Assembly (NCBI GenBank): GCA_020403265.1
Contig: JADBXZ010000011.1
Location: 1-64,000 of the forward strand
Length of the DNA: 64,000 bases
From: Bacteroidota bacterium
Lineage (GTDB): Bacteria; Bacteroidota; Bacteroidia; B-17B0; Aurantibacillaceae
Direction: 5' to 3'
Part shown: positions 1 to 7,735 of the stretch, piece by piece
Layout of the letters: each line of letters starts with the position of its first letter
Numbering within the stretch: the stretch's first letter is position 1
Notes under the pieces: generated by a model
Told to the model about the DNA's origin: nothing
What the model saw: the letters and a program-made list of their open reading frames with translations, nothing else
Database searches by the model: none
Program-made: the position numbers and the translations under genes

Positions 1-13
1 CAAAACGTTATGC
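1..13 (+). repeat. Right end of a clipped attC-like site
   Basis: The window opens with CAAAACGTTATGC. The same right-end sequence closes the sites at 9136-9325 (CAAAACGTTATGG) and 11265-11397 (CAAAACGTTAGC). The rest of the site lies before position 1. The first gene starts 36 bases later, the usual spacing in this array. Confidence 0.55.
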
Positions 14-49
14 GTAAGGCTGACGACAGACAAAACAGCAAGTAAAGAC

Positions 50-589
50 ATGAAAAATATTATTTTAATTGTATCGACATTAGTGATTCTTCTAGGGTGT
101 AAAAAACAACCGACAGCAGAATTTACACTTGACAAACTTGATTATTCTGCAAGTGAAAATGTGGTAATAACAAATTATTCCGAAGACGCTATAAAGTGTG
201 TGTGGACAATTACTGACCCAAGCGGGCAAGCAACCGAAATCATCGACAAGCGACCACTTTACAAAGTACCGACACTCGGACAAGATGGTAATTATATTAT
301 ATCGCTTAAGACCTTTTCAAAAAAAGACAAAAAGACCTCGACGACATCGAGAGAATTTTTGGTGAAGACGGTTCGCGGCACTCTTATTGTTCGCAATCCA
401 CAAGGCGACAACACCAATCTTACAGTTAAGGTTGACAACGAATTAGCAAACTCCAAACCCTCGACATATATTTCAGTTGCAATTTCTGCAGGACCACATT
501 TTGTGACAGCAACTGACGGTACCAGAGAATGGAAATTAACTCCTATCATTACAGCTGGAGGCTATTTCGACTGGGTAATTTACAAATAA
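50..589 (+). CDS. Cassette-borne lipoprotein with PKD-like and PEGA-like domains
   Basis: A 179-residue predicted lipoprotein. The N-terminus is a short hydrophobic signal ending in the lipobox LLGC (Cys17), followed by two lysines, so the mature protein should be lipid-anchored in the envelope. Residues about 22-105 have the spacing of an Ig/PKD-type beta-sandwich (CVWTITDPSG). Residues about 108-165 (GTLIVRNPQG ... ISAGPHFVTATDG) resemble a PEGA-like repeat; both assignments come from sequence pattern only. The gene lies alone between a clipped attC-like end and the full site at 597-793, with only 7 bases from stop to site, as expected for a single-gene cassette. No promoter of its own is visible. 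The function is unknown; surface binding is a guess from the folds. Confidence 0.75.
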   Translation: MKNIILIVSTLVILLGCKKQPTAEFTLDKLDYSASENVVITNYSEDAIKCVWTITDPSGQATEIIDKRPLYKVPTLGQDGNYIISLKTFSKKDKKTSTTSREFLVKTVRGTLIVRNPQGDNTNLTVKVDNELANSKPSTYISVAISAGPHFVTATDGTREWKLTPIITAGGYFDWVIYK

Positions 590-596
590 GCCCAAC

Positions 597-793
597 CCAT
601 AACACCAAGCAAGCGCAAGCGGCGGGACAACAAGGGCTTCGGCTCAAATCAAAGTCCTCCTCGCTTCGCATCGTCGGGACAGTTTTTTGTTTTTGCCTCC
701 GCTAAAAAACATGTATCTTCGTATGTAAGTTTGGTGTGGGTAGACACATGATTTTTCATAAAGCCGCCTGCGCCTGCTTGGAAACCGTTAGGG
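597..793 (+). repeat. attC-like site, type III
   Basis: The left end is CCATAAC and the right end GTTAGGG (787-793). The left arm CCAAGCAAGCGCAAGCGGC pairs with GCCGCCTGCGCCTGCTTGG in the right arm with two mismatches in 19. The spacer before the right box is GAAACC, like CAAAAC or CAACCC in the other sites. At 197 bp it is long for an attC. Its right half (695-793) recurs at 10560-10657. Confidence 0.75.
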
Positions 794-911
794 CTAATGG
801 GCGCAGACTCGTTTTCAGGACGACATTTCCGTAGACAAAAAGCTTTTTTGGTAGACAGTTTCTCGGTCAACAATTATAGCATCCTGACAAATAAGTTTAT
901 TTTTAATTTAT

Positions 912-1748
912 CTACCTATAATCAATGAGATAAAACCATTTCCACATAGCTACTCCACCGGTATGATTTAAAGCATCCCCATAGCCAGTTGAATTGTGTA
1001 GCGATTTTAAAACCAATTGCATTGTTCCTTCACCGCTTACCGGATCCCAATCATCTAAATGATGCCAAACATATAAATCTTCAATTTTTTTTATGTCATC
1101 GCTACTCATTCCTAATTTTTCAAAAGCAATTCTAAAATCAACATCCCTTACACTTGAATATTTAATTTTTGTCATTGCTGACGAGCCATTAAAATTATAA
1201 ATAACTGAATTTCCATTTACAATAATATCTTTTACACTACTATAATCTGGCCCTAAACCATTTGGTCCTTGTGGAATATCAATATCAATTTTTAAAACTC
1301 TTTTTATGGCTTTTTTTGCTTTAGCAGGATCAAAAATAAAATCAGTATTGGCTTTTAACTGATATTTTATAATTTTTGCAAGCTCAGTTAATTTTCCGCT
1401 ATCACTTAACTTGTAAAAATGGGTAAAAATATCTAATTCTTCAGCGCTTCTTATTCTTAAAAGCATTGACTGGGTAGTATTATCAATCATATCAATGCAA
1501 GCGCCCAAATTATTTATATCTTCTTTACGAAACATATAAAAACTTAGGTAAATCTCACCCGATTCTAAAAAAGTAGTTGTTTTAGGATCAACTGCCGAAA
1601 AAAGGTCGTTTAAATATTTATCATAGCCTTTACTATAATAAATAATTACATCAACGAGTACAGAAAAGTCGGTTTTTATTGAAATTTTTTTAAAAAATAT
1701 TTGTAGCGCTTTTCCAGGCTCTTTTATAAAATTAAAACATCCAAACAT
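912..1748 (-). CDS. WHH-type HNH/EndoVII nuclease-tipped protein (putative toxin)
   Basis: A 278-residue protein whose last 51 residues carry the hallmark of the WHH family of HNH/EndoVII nucleases. These are YVWHHLDD at residues 226-233, MQLV about a dozen residues later, then a histidine (KSLHNSTG) and HTGG. This domain is known as the C-terminal warhead of many bacterial polymorphic toxins, where it cleaves nucleic acid. The 225 residues before it are mixed alpha/beta and unfamiliar. There is no signal peptide, so export would depend on a partner. It is the last gene of a three-gene operon, starting 2 bases after the previous stop. No immunity gene follows before the attC-like site that ends at 597, which is unusual for a polymorphic toxin. 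Nuclease family is fairly sure; the toxin role is inferred. Confidence 0.75.
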   Translation of the reverse strand: MFGCFNFIKEPGKALQIFFKKISIKTDFSVLVDVIIYYSKGYDKYLNDLFSAVDPKTTTFLESGEIYLSFYMFRKEDINNLGACIDMIDNTTQSMLLRIRSAEELDIFTHFYKLSDSGKLTELAKIIKYQLKANTDFIFDPAKAKKAIKRVLKIDIDIPQGPNGLGPDYSSVKDIIVNGNSVIYNFNGSSAMTKIKYSSVRDVDFRIAFEKLGMSSDDIKKIEDLYVWHHLDDWDPVSGEGTMQLVLKSLHNSTGYGDALNHTGGVAMWKWFYLIDYR

Positions 1749-1750
1749 AT

Positions 1751-3553
1751 CTAATTTGTTGCTATTCTACATAAACCACAGTCAACTTTACCTGCTTCAT
1801 CGGTATAAGTAACAAAATCAAGCCCTGTTTTTTTTAATTGATCAATCTGTTCGCTTGTAAATTCAAAAATTTCTTTTATTTTTTGAATAATTTCTTTACC
1901 CAATTTTGCAGCATCTTCCAGTAATGCAAAAAAATCATCAATCCATTTTAATACTTCTTCTTTACCTTTTTTTAATAAATCAATAAAAAATTGAATGCAC
2001 TTAGATATGGTTTCAAACGAAAGGTTTCCTGCTGCCCCAAATAATTTTGTTGCTTTTGCCATTACGGTTTCTAAAATATTTTTTCCGGCAGCACCAAATT
2101 TTTTAAATAAATCTACAACGCCTTTTGTTCCGCCAGATATAAAGGCGTCTATAATAAGTTCAACAATAAAACCTGCAATATTTCCTACAAAATAAGCCAC
2201 CCGTTCAATACTAACTTCATTTGTAAGCGAATATAAATTAATAGATAGCACTTTTTCAGTTAATTTATTTATTACAGAAACGATGGTGTCCATTATATCT
2301 GTTTGTAACATCATTTGTACAAACTCATCAAGCACTTCAAGCATTTGGGGTATTAAGTTTTGGGCGTCGGCAACAGCTTCGCCTACTTTTGTTAAAGCCC
2401 AAAAAACGTAGCCCACAATATCAATTAAACCTAAAAACATTTCTACTACAGAGTTCCACAAACCACAGTAAAAAGCGTTTATAGCATTTAACCATTTGTC
2501 TCCTAAAAAAATAAATGTATTAACAACAGCATCTATTCCATTATACAATAAGTTTTTAAACTGACTAATATAGTCGAGGCATTTTTTTACAAACTCACTC
2601 ATCGAATCTGGGCTTTCGTAATCTTTTGTTGTGGGGTTAAGTATGGTGCTTAAATTTGCTTTTAAAGTAGCCTCCTTTGCATCAATTCCTTTTTTTATAG
2701 CTTCAATTACTGCTTTTATAGTTTCAGCTCCAGCATCTTTTACACCAATTACTAAGGTAAAAAAAAATGGCACAAAGGTACTACCACTTTCAACAGCTTG
2801 TGGGTCCCAGTTTTTATCCTCAAATTCAATGTACTTTCTGGCGGTAGCAGTAATCCAAAGTAATCCTTGAGATAAAATGGAATACACGGGGGCTAAAATT
2901 ATATTTTGCAAATTTAGTAATTGATACAATCCAATAACTACCGACATGGCAGGGTTTGAAATTTTACCCGTGTTAATTAATTCTGTGATTTCAGTTTCCG
3001 AAAAATTAAGAGTATAGGTCTCTCCATTATTTGTGTAACTTTTATAACGTCCAAAAAAATCACTTTTTGTTTCAATCATTGCTATTGTTGATCGATCCTT
3101 TAAATTAGTTTGAAAAAGTTTCCCAGTTTTTATGTATGCAGTTCTATCACTAAAAATATCGGTACTATTATCTTCAAGAAAAAAACAAACATCAGAAGCA
3201 TCGGCGGTGTATTTATCAAAGGCTTGCTTTAAATAACTGGCATCGCGCGATATAAAAATTTTTATTTTGTATGTAAATAATGTTCTTTCATTTGTTCCAA
3301 GTTTGTTATCAGAATTACCGTCCCAAAAAGCAGTCATATCTAAAACAAGTTGCGGCGATACATTATTTTCGGAAATAATTTTTGTTGAGCCTGTTGTTAA
3401 GGTATTTGCACTAGGGTAAAAAGCATCTTCTAAATTATCAGCATTCATTAAAAAAGGACTTTCAGTAAAGACACTGGTTCTCCTATTTAAATCAAAATCG
3501 CTAATAAAACATTTATTTTGCGGAAACCTTGGAAACAAGTCTTCTGAAACCAT
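1751..3553 (-). CDS. Large helical protein with hydrophobic segments, toxin-operon middle gene
   Basis: A 600-residue protein that I do not recognise as a named family. The first 200 residues or so are mixed and polar. From about residue 205 onward it is a long run of amphipathic and hydrophobic helices (for example FVPFFFTLVIGV, MFLGLIDIVGYVFWAL, IAGFIVELIIDAFISGG), the composition of pore-forming or membrane-inserting helical proteins. The end (FTSEQIDQLKKTGLDF) resembles the linker that precedes toxin domains in some Bacteroidota polymorphic toxins, yet here the protein stops about 20 residues later and the nuclease is a separate gene 2 bases on. It may be a carrier or translocation subunit, or the front part of a toxin that has been split. 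No signal peptide is visible. Start and stop are 2 bases from each neighbour, so translation is probably coupled. Confidence 0.7.
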   Translation of the reverse strand: MVSEDLFPRFPQNKCFISDFDLNRRTSVFTESPFLMNADNLEDAFYPSANTLTTGSTKIISENNVSPQLVLDMTAFWDGNSDNKLGTNERTLFTYKIKIFISRDASYLKQAFDKYTADASDVCFFLEDNSTDIFSDRTAYIKTGKLFQTNLKDRSTIAMIETKSDFFGRYKSYTNNGETYTLNFSETEITELINTGKISNPAMSVVIGLYQLLNLQNIILAPVYSILSQGLLWITATARKYIEFEDKNWDPQAVESGSTFVPFFFTLVIGVKDAGAETIKAVIEAIKKGIDAKEATLKANLSTILNPTTKDYESPDSMSEFVKKCLDYISQFKNLLYNGIDAVVNTFIFLGDKWLNAINAFYCGLWNSVVEMFLGLIDIVGYVFWALTKVGEAVADAQNLIPQMLEVLDEFVQMMLQTDIMDTIVSVINKLTEKVLSINLYSLTNEVSIERVAYFVGNIAGFIVELIIDAFISGGTKGVVDLFKKFGAAGKNILETVMAKATKLFGAAGNLSFETISKCIQFFIDLLKKGKEEVLKWIDDFFALLEDAAKLGKEIIQKIKEIFEFTSEQIDQLKKTGLDFVTYTDEAGKVDCGLCRIATN

Positions 3554-3555
3554 AC

Positions 3556-6500
3556 TTACTCTGTTGTAGTAGAAGTTCCTAAAATTGTAGTGCTACCTCT
3601 TAATAAAGTATCAACACCAGAAGTTTCAATTTTATCGCAGCACGGTAATCCTTCATCTTCAAGATATACAGAGCTGCCTTGCACAATTGTAAGTGTTGTT
3701 GGTATTCGCGATGACCATTCTTTTTCTACAAATCCTACGGGTTCCATCAACTCTTGATCAATAGATATATACAAATCATCATTCATATCTATTATTAGCC
3801 CGCCCCCGTTCCATATTTCGCCGGTCTCCATATAATGATCAACAGCTTCTTCAAATCCTAGTCGAACAGGAATTACAACTCGAGCCATACCGCTTTGTAA
3901 AAAACCTTCAAATGTAGTGTCGCCATTGCCTGATGCTTGAGATAATTCTACCCAATCGCATTTTTTAGCCCAGTAGTATGGGTAAAACAAATAGGCCATC
4001 AAAGTCCAGTCAAAGGCTTGCTCAAAAAACTTTACAGTTGAAGAATATAGTTCCCACTGTTCGTTTTGTTTAACCAAAGGCACATCGCAGGGACCATTAT
4101 AATAAAAATTACGACCCTGTGCAATACCAAAGGGTTTAGTAAGCATTTCAATTGCAATTCTTTCAATCTCGCGTTGCTCTATTCTACGGCAAGTGTCGGT
4201 TGATAAAACAATACTTTCACTTTCTGTTTCCGCAGCTTTGGTTGCAGCCTCTTCTTCAGCTAAAGTACTTTCGTATGCGCTAAGTTGCGCATTGTATTCG
4301 TTTAAAATATCTTGATAAACTGCTTTTTGCCAAGTAATTATTTCTTCTTCATTTACTTCAACAGTTACCTCTAAATCAATTTTAAAATCCCATACATTTT
4401 TTATGTTTACCGAGATATCCAAAGAGTTTGTCAAATTTGGCAAGTCAACTTCTATTGAACTACTTATTTGTTTGCTTTTTCGTTCATCAGCACCGTCAGT
4501 CTCAGACAATTTTATAATTTCTCCATCTCCGTCTTTGTCATATACTACACTTTCATCGTGTACAAACAATTTAAAATAGGTACCCCATTCAAGCCCAGTA
4601 AGGTGATAATCAAACATATAATTTACTTTTACTTTTGTAGCAGTATATAGTAAATAATTAGTGCTCTGAGTCATAAAACTCATGTTGAAATTATAATTTA
4701 GCGGGTCTGCATTAGGATCAGATGGATTAGAACTGTCGTCTTCTGGGCCAAAATTCGCAGTCCATACATCTGTTTGCGGTGAGATAGGCTCATCAACTGA
4801 AATGCCGTAATAATTAGCTATTTCTAAGTAATTATTTTCATCAATATCTTCATATGAATTAATGCCATATTCGCTTAATGGTACTGGGGCTGTTAAACTT
4901 GAGCTCACCGAAGTTTCTGTAGCGTCCTCTGCTGCTTTTTGCGCTAATGCTTTTTTATAAAATTTAGAGGGCTCTGGTATTAAAAACTCAATCATTAATC
5001 TATTACCGTAGTTTATAAGACGATTGGTATAAATAATATCTATCCATCTGTAAACGCCAGTTACATGTTGCGTTCCTTCACGGTTATCAAAACCGTGTCG
5101 GTTATTTTCTTCATATTCTTGTAAAATTTTACTTGTTCTTTTTACCGATGTTTTTTGCAAAATTCTTTCGGTAGCTGTGTTTGTTACTTCTTGAGCGTAG
5201 GTTTGCGCTTCGGAATCTGATTCGGAACTCGCATTTGTATTCGCATAATCAAAATATCCATCAGCAGTAATTGTAACGCCCATATAAGTGCCACTTGCCC
5301 CAAGTGATGCCCCTGCCCCTATACTTGTGTCTTTATTTAATAGGTTTGATATTTCTGATTGCAATTCGTACCTTGATGTAGATACCGTATCCTTTTGATC
5401 TTCAATTTCTACCTCAGTTGTTTCTTCTGTTGTAGTTTCTGAACTTGTTAAACTTCTTGTATGTCTTTCTTTATACTCTCTTGCTAAAATATTTTCAATA
5501 TGCGAAACCTCGCCGGGTACGTAACAGCACACCTCTTGCTCTACTTTACGATAAACGCCAATTCCCAAACGATTTACGCCAAATAATTCTGGTGTTGGAG
5601 AAGGTGATGAAGATGTTATATGTTTTTTTGTTCCTGAAGGCAAAACATTGCCAAACGATGTTGTTTTATCCCAATTTACATTGGTATTTATATTCCATTT
5701 ACTACCATCATTTAAAGTAAAGCCCCCACTAAAATCAAACTTACTATCCCCTAATTCTTTTGCATCATTTAATGGAATAAATATAGATTGATTACCACCT
5801 TGGGAAACAGAAACAGATTCAAAATCAGAACCTTTAATTGCTTTACCTGTTTGAGGAATAACAGTATATTCCGAATCAGTAATAAATTTATGTTTACCAA
5901 GTGCAAAGCTTAAATAAATACCTGGAGTGCCTCTGTTTTTTTGACCAGAAATAGCAAAACGATTTTCTGATTTAGTTGAAGCTTTACTTTTTTTAAACTG
6001 AAGCTCTATTTTTTTCTTTTGGTTTTTTAAAAGAACTATTTGCGAGTTAAATTTTTGTTCGATATCATTCACACTCGCTTTTGCATTTAATGATAGGTGA
6101 GTATTTATTAAGCTACTTGTATTTTTTGAGAGGTTTAATTTTTTTGAAATATCTGATAGTTTTATTTCTTTTAAAACTGAATTAGATTTTAAATTTTGTT
6201 TTCTTTTAACAGTACCTAAATCTGATTGTGCCATTTTAAACACATCTAAATTATAATCAGTTAAACCCATTTGATGATTATAATTTAATTCAATATCACC
6301 ATCAATATTGTTACTGTCATTATTATCTTCATTATCATCAGTTTCTTTTCCAACAGTTACGCATTTTGATAATACAATTTTACTATTTGCTAGGCGATTT
6401 AATACGTATTTACTTTTTTCTAAATCGCTTAAGTCTTTGCGTTTTTCGAGATAAGTTTTTGTCAAATCATCAATATTCTGCGATTTTAAAAATGTTACAA

Positions 6501-6951
6501 AATAATTGGCCCTGATTAATTGAATGCAAGCTTGCCTTACTGTTGGTTTTGAACGTACAATAACCTGGTAAAGGAGGTTGTCCCAAAGTAATATTAAATC
6601 TTTAAGGTTAAGCGTTTCAAGAGTAGCAATTTTTGATTCAAGCGTTCCTTTATCTAGTTTATTTTTTTGAAGAAATAAGTACTGAGAAAATTCATACATC
6701 AATGCGTATTTTGCTTTAATTTCGGAAGGAGTGGTAAAAGCAGACTTGTAGGAAGTAGCAGCTTTTTTAGCACTTGCCCGGCAGGTTTCTATACTCCCCG
6801 TTTGCGAATTCTTTAGGATCTGACTTTGTTTTTCATCGGGATGAAAAATATACCATAAAGATTTTTGAGTGCCATTTATTAATTGCGGAGTTCTTAAAGT
6901 AACAAATCTAAACAAATCAGTTTTGATGGGTTGAATTTTAGTTTCGGCCAT
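3556..6951 (-). CDS. Giant uncharacterised protein, first gene of toxin operon
   Basis: An 1131-residue protein without signal peptide or obvious membrane segment. Residues 1-200 are helical and begin with LFRFVTLRTPQLI. An acidic linker (DDNEDNNDSNN) lies near residue 220. The middle has a Thr/Glu-rich stretch between GEVSHIENILAREYKER and RWIDIIYTNRLINYGNRL. A coiled segment follows near residue 880, and a conserved-looking block from about residue 974 contains YLFYPYYW and FLQSGMARVVIPVR. The order (Arg-rich GEVxHIEN block, INYGNRL block, FYPYxW block) reminds me of large uncharacterised proteins in other bacteria, but I cannot name the family. As the first gene of the operon it may be the scaffold or delivery vehicle for the helical protein and the nuclease downstream; that is inference from gene order. 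Confidence 0.7.
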   Translation of the reverse strand: MAETKIQPIKTDLFRFVTLRTPQLINGTQKSLWYIFHPDEKQSQILKNSQTGSIETCRASAKKAATSYKSAFTTPSEIKAKYALMYEFSQYLFLQKNKLDKGTLESKIATLETLNLKDLILLWDNLLYQVIVRSKPTVRQACIQLIRANYFVTFLKSQNIDDLTKTYLEKRKDLSDLEKSKYVLNRLANSKIVLSKCVTVGKETDDNEDNNDSNNIDGDIELNYNHQMGLTDYNLDVFKMAQSDLGTVKRKQNLKSNSVLKEIKLSDISKKLNLSKNTSSLINTHLSLNAKASVNDIEQKFNSQIVLLKNQKKKIELQFKKSKASTKSENRFAISGQKNRGTPGIYLSFALGKHKFITDSEYTVIPQTGKAIKGSDFESVSVSQGGNQSIFIPLNDAKELGDSKFDFSGGFTLNDGSKWNINTNVNWDKTTSFGNVLPSGTKKHITSSSPSPTPELFGVNRLGIGVYRKVEQEVCCYVPGEVSHIENILAREYKERHTRSLTSSETTTEETTEVEIEDQKDTVSTSRYELQSEISNLLNKDTSIGAGASLGASGTYMGVTITADGYFDYANTNASSESDSEAQTYAQEVTNTATERILQKTSVKRTSKILQEYEENNRHGFDNREGTQHVTGVYRWIDIIYTNRLINYGNRLMIEFLIPEPSKFYKKALAQKAAEDATETSVSSSLTAPVPLSEYGINSYEDIDENNYLEIANYYGISVDEPISPQTDVWTANFGPEDDSSNPSDPNADPLNYNFNMSFMTQSTNYLLYTATKVKVNYMFDYHLTGLEWGTYFKLFVHDESVVYDKDGDGEIIKLSETDGADERKSKQISSSIEVDLPNLTNSLDISVNIKNVWDFKIDLEVTVEVNEEEIITWQKAVYQDILNEYNAQLSAYESTLAEEEAATKAAETESESIVLSTDTCRRIEQREIERIAIEMLTKPFGIAQGRNFYYNGPCDVPLVKQNEQWELYSSTVKFFEQAFDWTLMAYLFYPYYWAKKCDWVELSQASGNGDTTFEGFLQSGMARVVIPVRLGFEEAVDHYMETGEIWNGGGLIIDMNDDLYISIDQELMEPVGFVEKEWSSRIPTTLTIVQGSSVYLEDEGLPCCDKIETSGVDTLLRGSTTILGTSTTTE

Positions 6952-7509
6952 AAATAATAATTATAAATTTGAGACAATAATATATATAAAAACCCATTCA
7001 ACAAAATCTTATTTCTACCCGCTTATTGAACCGAAAGAGCTAAGACGAGGAGCTTACCAAACCAATTGACAAATTAGTCTTTTGCTTTTATTAACAGTAA
7101 GCCGACCTAAACACTCAAGCGACTATGACGCTTGATTTAATGTTTGACCACTATCACCTGTTGACCTCTGCACGTCCGGCTGTGTTTATCCTACAATAAA
7201 TTTCGCAAACACATTTGGTCGCTTTTTTTTATGGTAGATGATTTATGTTGCGCCAAATAAGTTTGCAAAAACTCCGACCCGCCTGCGGGTGTTTTAAGAA
7301 CGGGCGTTTTTTCAAAACGAATTGTCAACGCACGCAAAAAACAAACATTATTCCATAATAAAAACATTCCGGACTTAATCTCCGCAGACGATTTATCAAT
7401 ATTAAAAAGCTTTTCTTTCACACCGAGCAACTGATAACCATTAGTGTTTTAATTTTAAAAGGGGCGTTCTCTTCAGATACAGGGCATACGCCGTATGGCG
7501 CCCACTAAT
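6952..7509. other. Gene-free stretch upstream of toxin operon with decayed cassette sequence
   Basis: No convincing gene lies here. It must hold the promoter of the minus-strand operon, but no exact -7 element is seen. A short hairpin is at 7116-7134 (CAAGCG/CGCTTG). Between 7190 and 7300 the phrases TTGGTCGCTTT and GTTTGCAAAAACT resemble internal parts of the sites at 7510 and 9136 (GGTCGCTTCGCG, TTTGCAAAAG), so a degraded attC-like site may lie here. A 79-residue minus-strand frame in it is probably not coding. Confidence 0.4.
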
Positions 7510-7686
7510 CCCTAACAGCGGTCTTACCCAATGCGGGCGGACGTGCAAGGCTTTTGCAAATTTAAGGTCGCTTCGCGGACAGAAATTTTCATTTTGCAAA
7601 AGTCTAAAAAACATTTATCTTTAAAAAAACATTTCGGCAGACTGTGTTTCAAAAGCCGCACTGGGCAAGGCCGCAAAACGTTAGCT
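7510..7686 (+). repeat. attC-like site, type II
   Basis: The left end is CCCTAAC and the right end GTTAGCT (7680-7686). The left arm GCGGTCTTACCCAATGCGG pairs with CCGCACTGGGCAAGGCCGC with only three differences, all G-U compatible. A second nested inverted repeat, CTTTTGCAAA/TTTGCAAAAG, lies inside. The phrase GGTCGCTTCGCG in the loop is shared with the site at 9136-9325. Confidence 0.8.
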
Positions 7687-7735
7687 ACAATGCGCAAAAA
7701 AACTCGCAACTATTCATCAAATTAATAAGGTTATA

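Noticed and set aside
649-873. Minus-strand 74-codon frame across the attC-like site at 597-793
   Set aside because: Its sequence is the repeat itself; a similar frame appears over the second copy near 10621-10839, as expected for a repeated non-coding element.
7191-7430. Minus-strand 79-codon frame upstream of the toxin operon
   Set aside because: It overlaps sequence that resembles the inside of attC-like sites (GGTCGCTT, TTTGCAAA) and has no domain, so it is more likely repeat remnant than gene.
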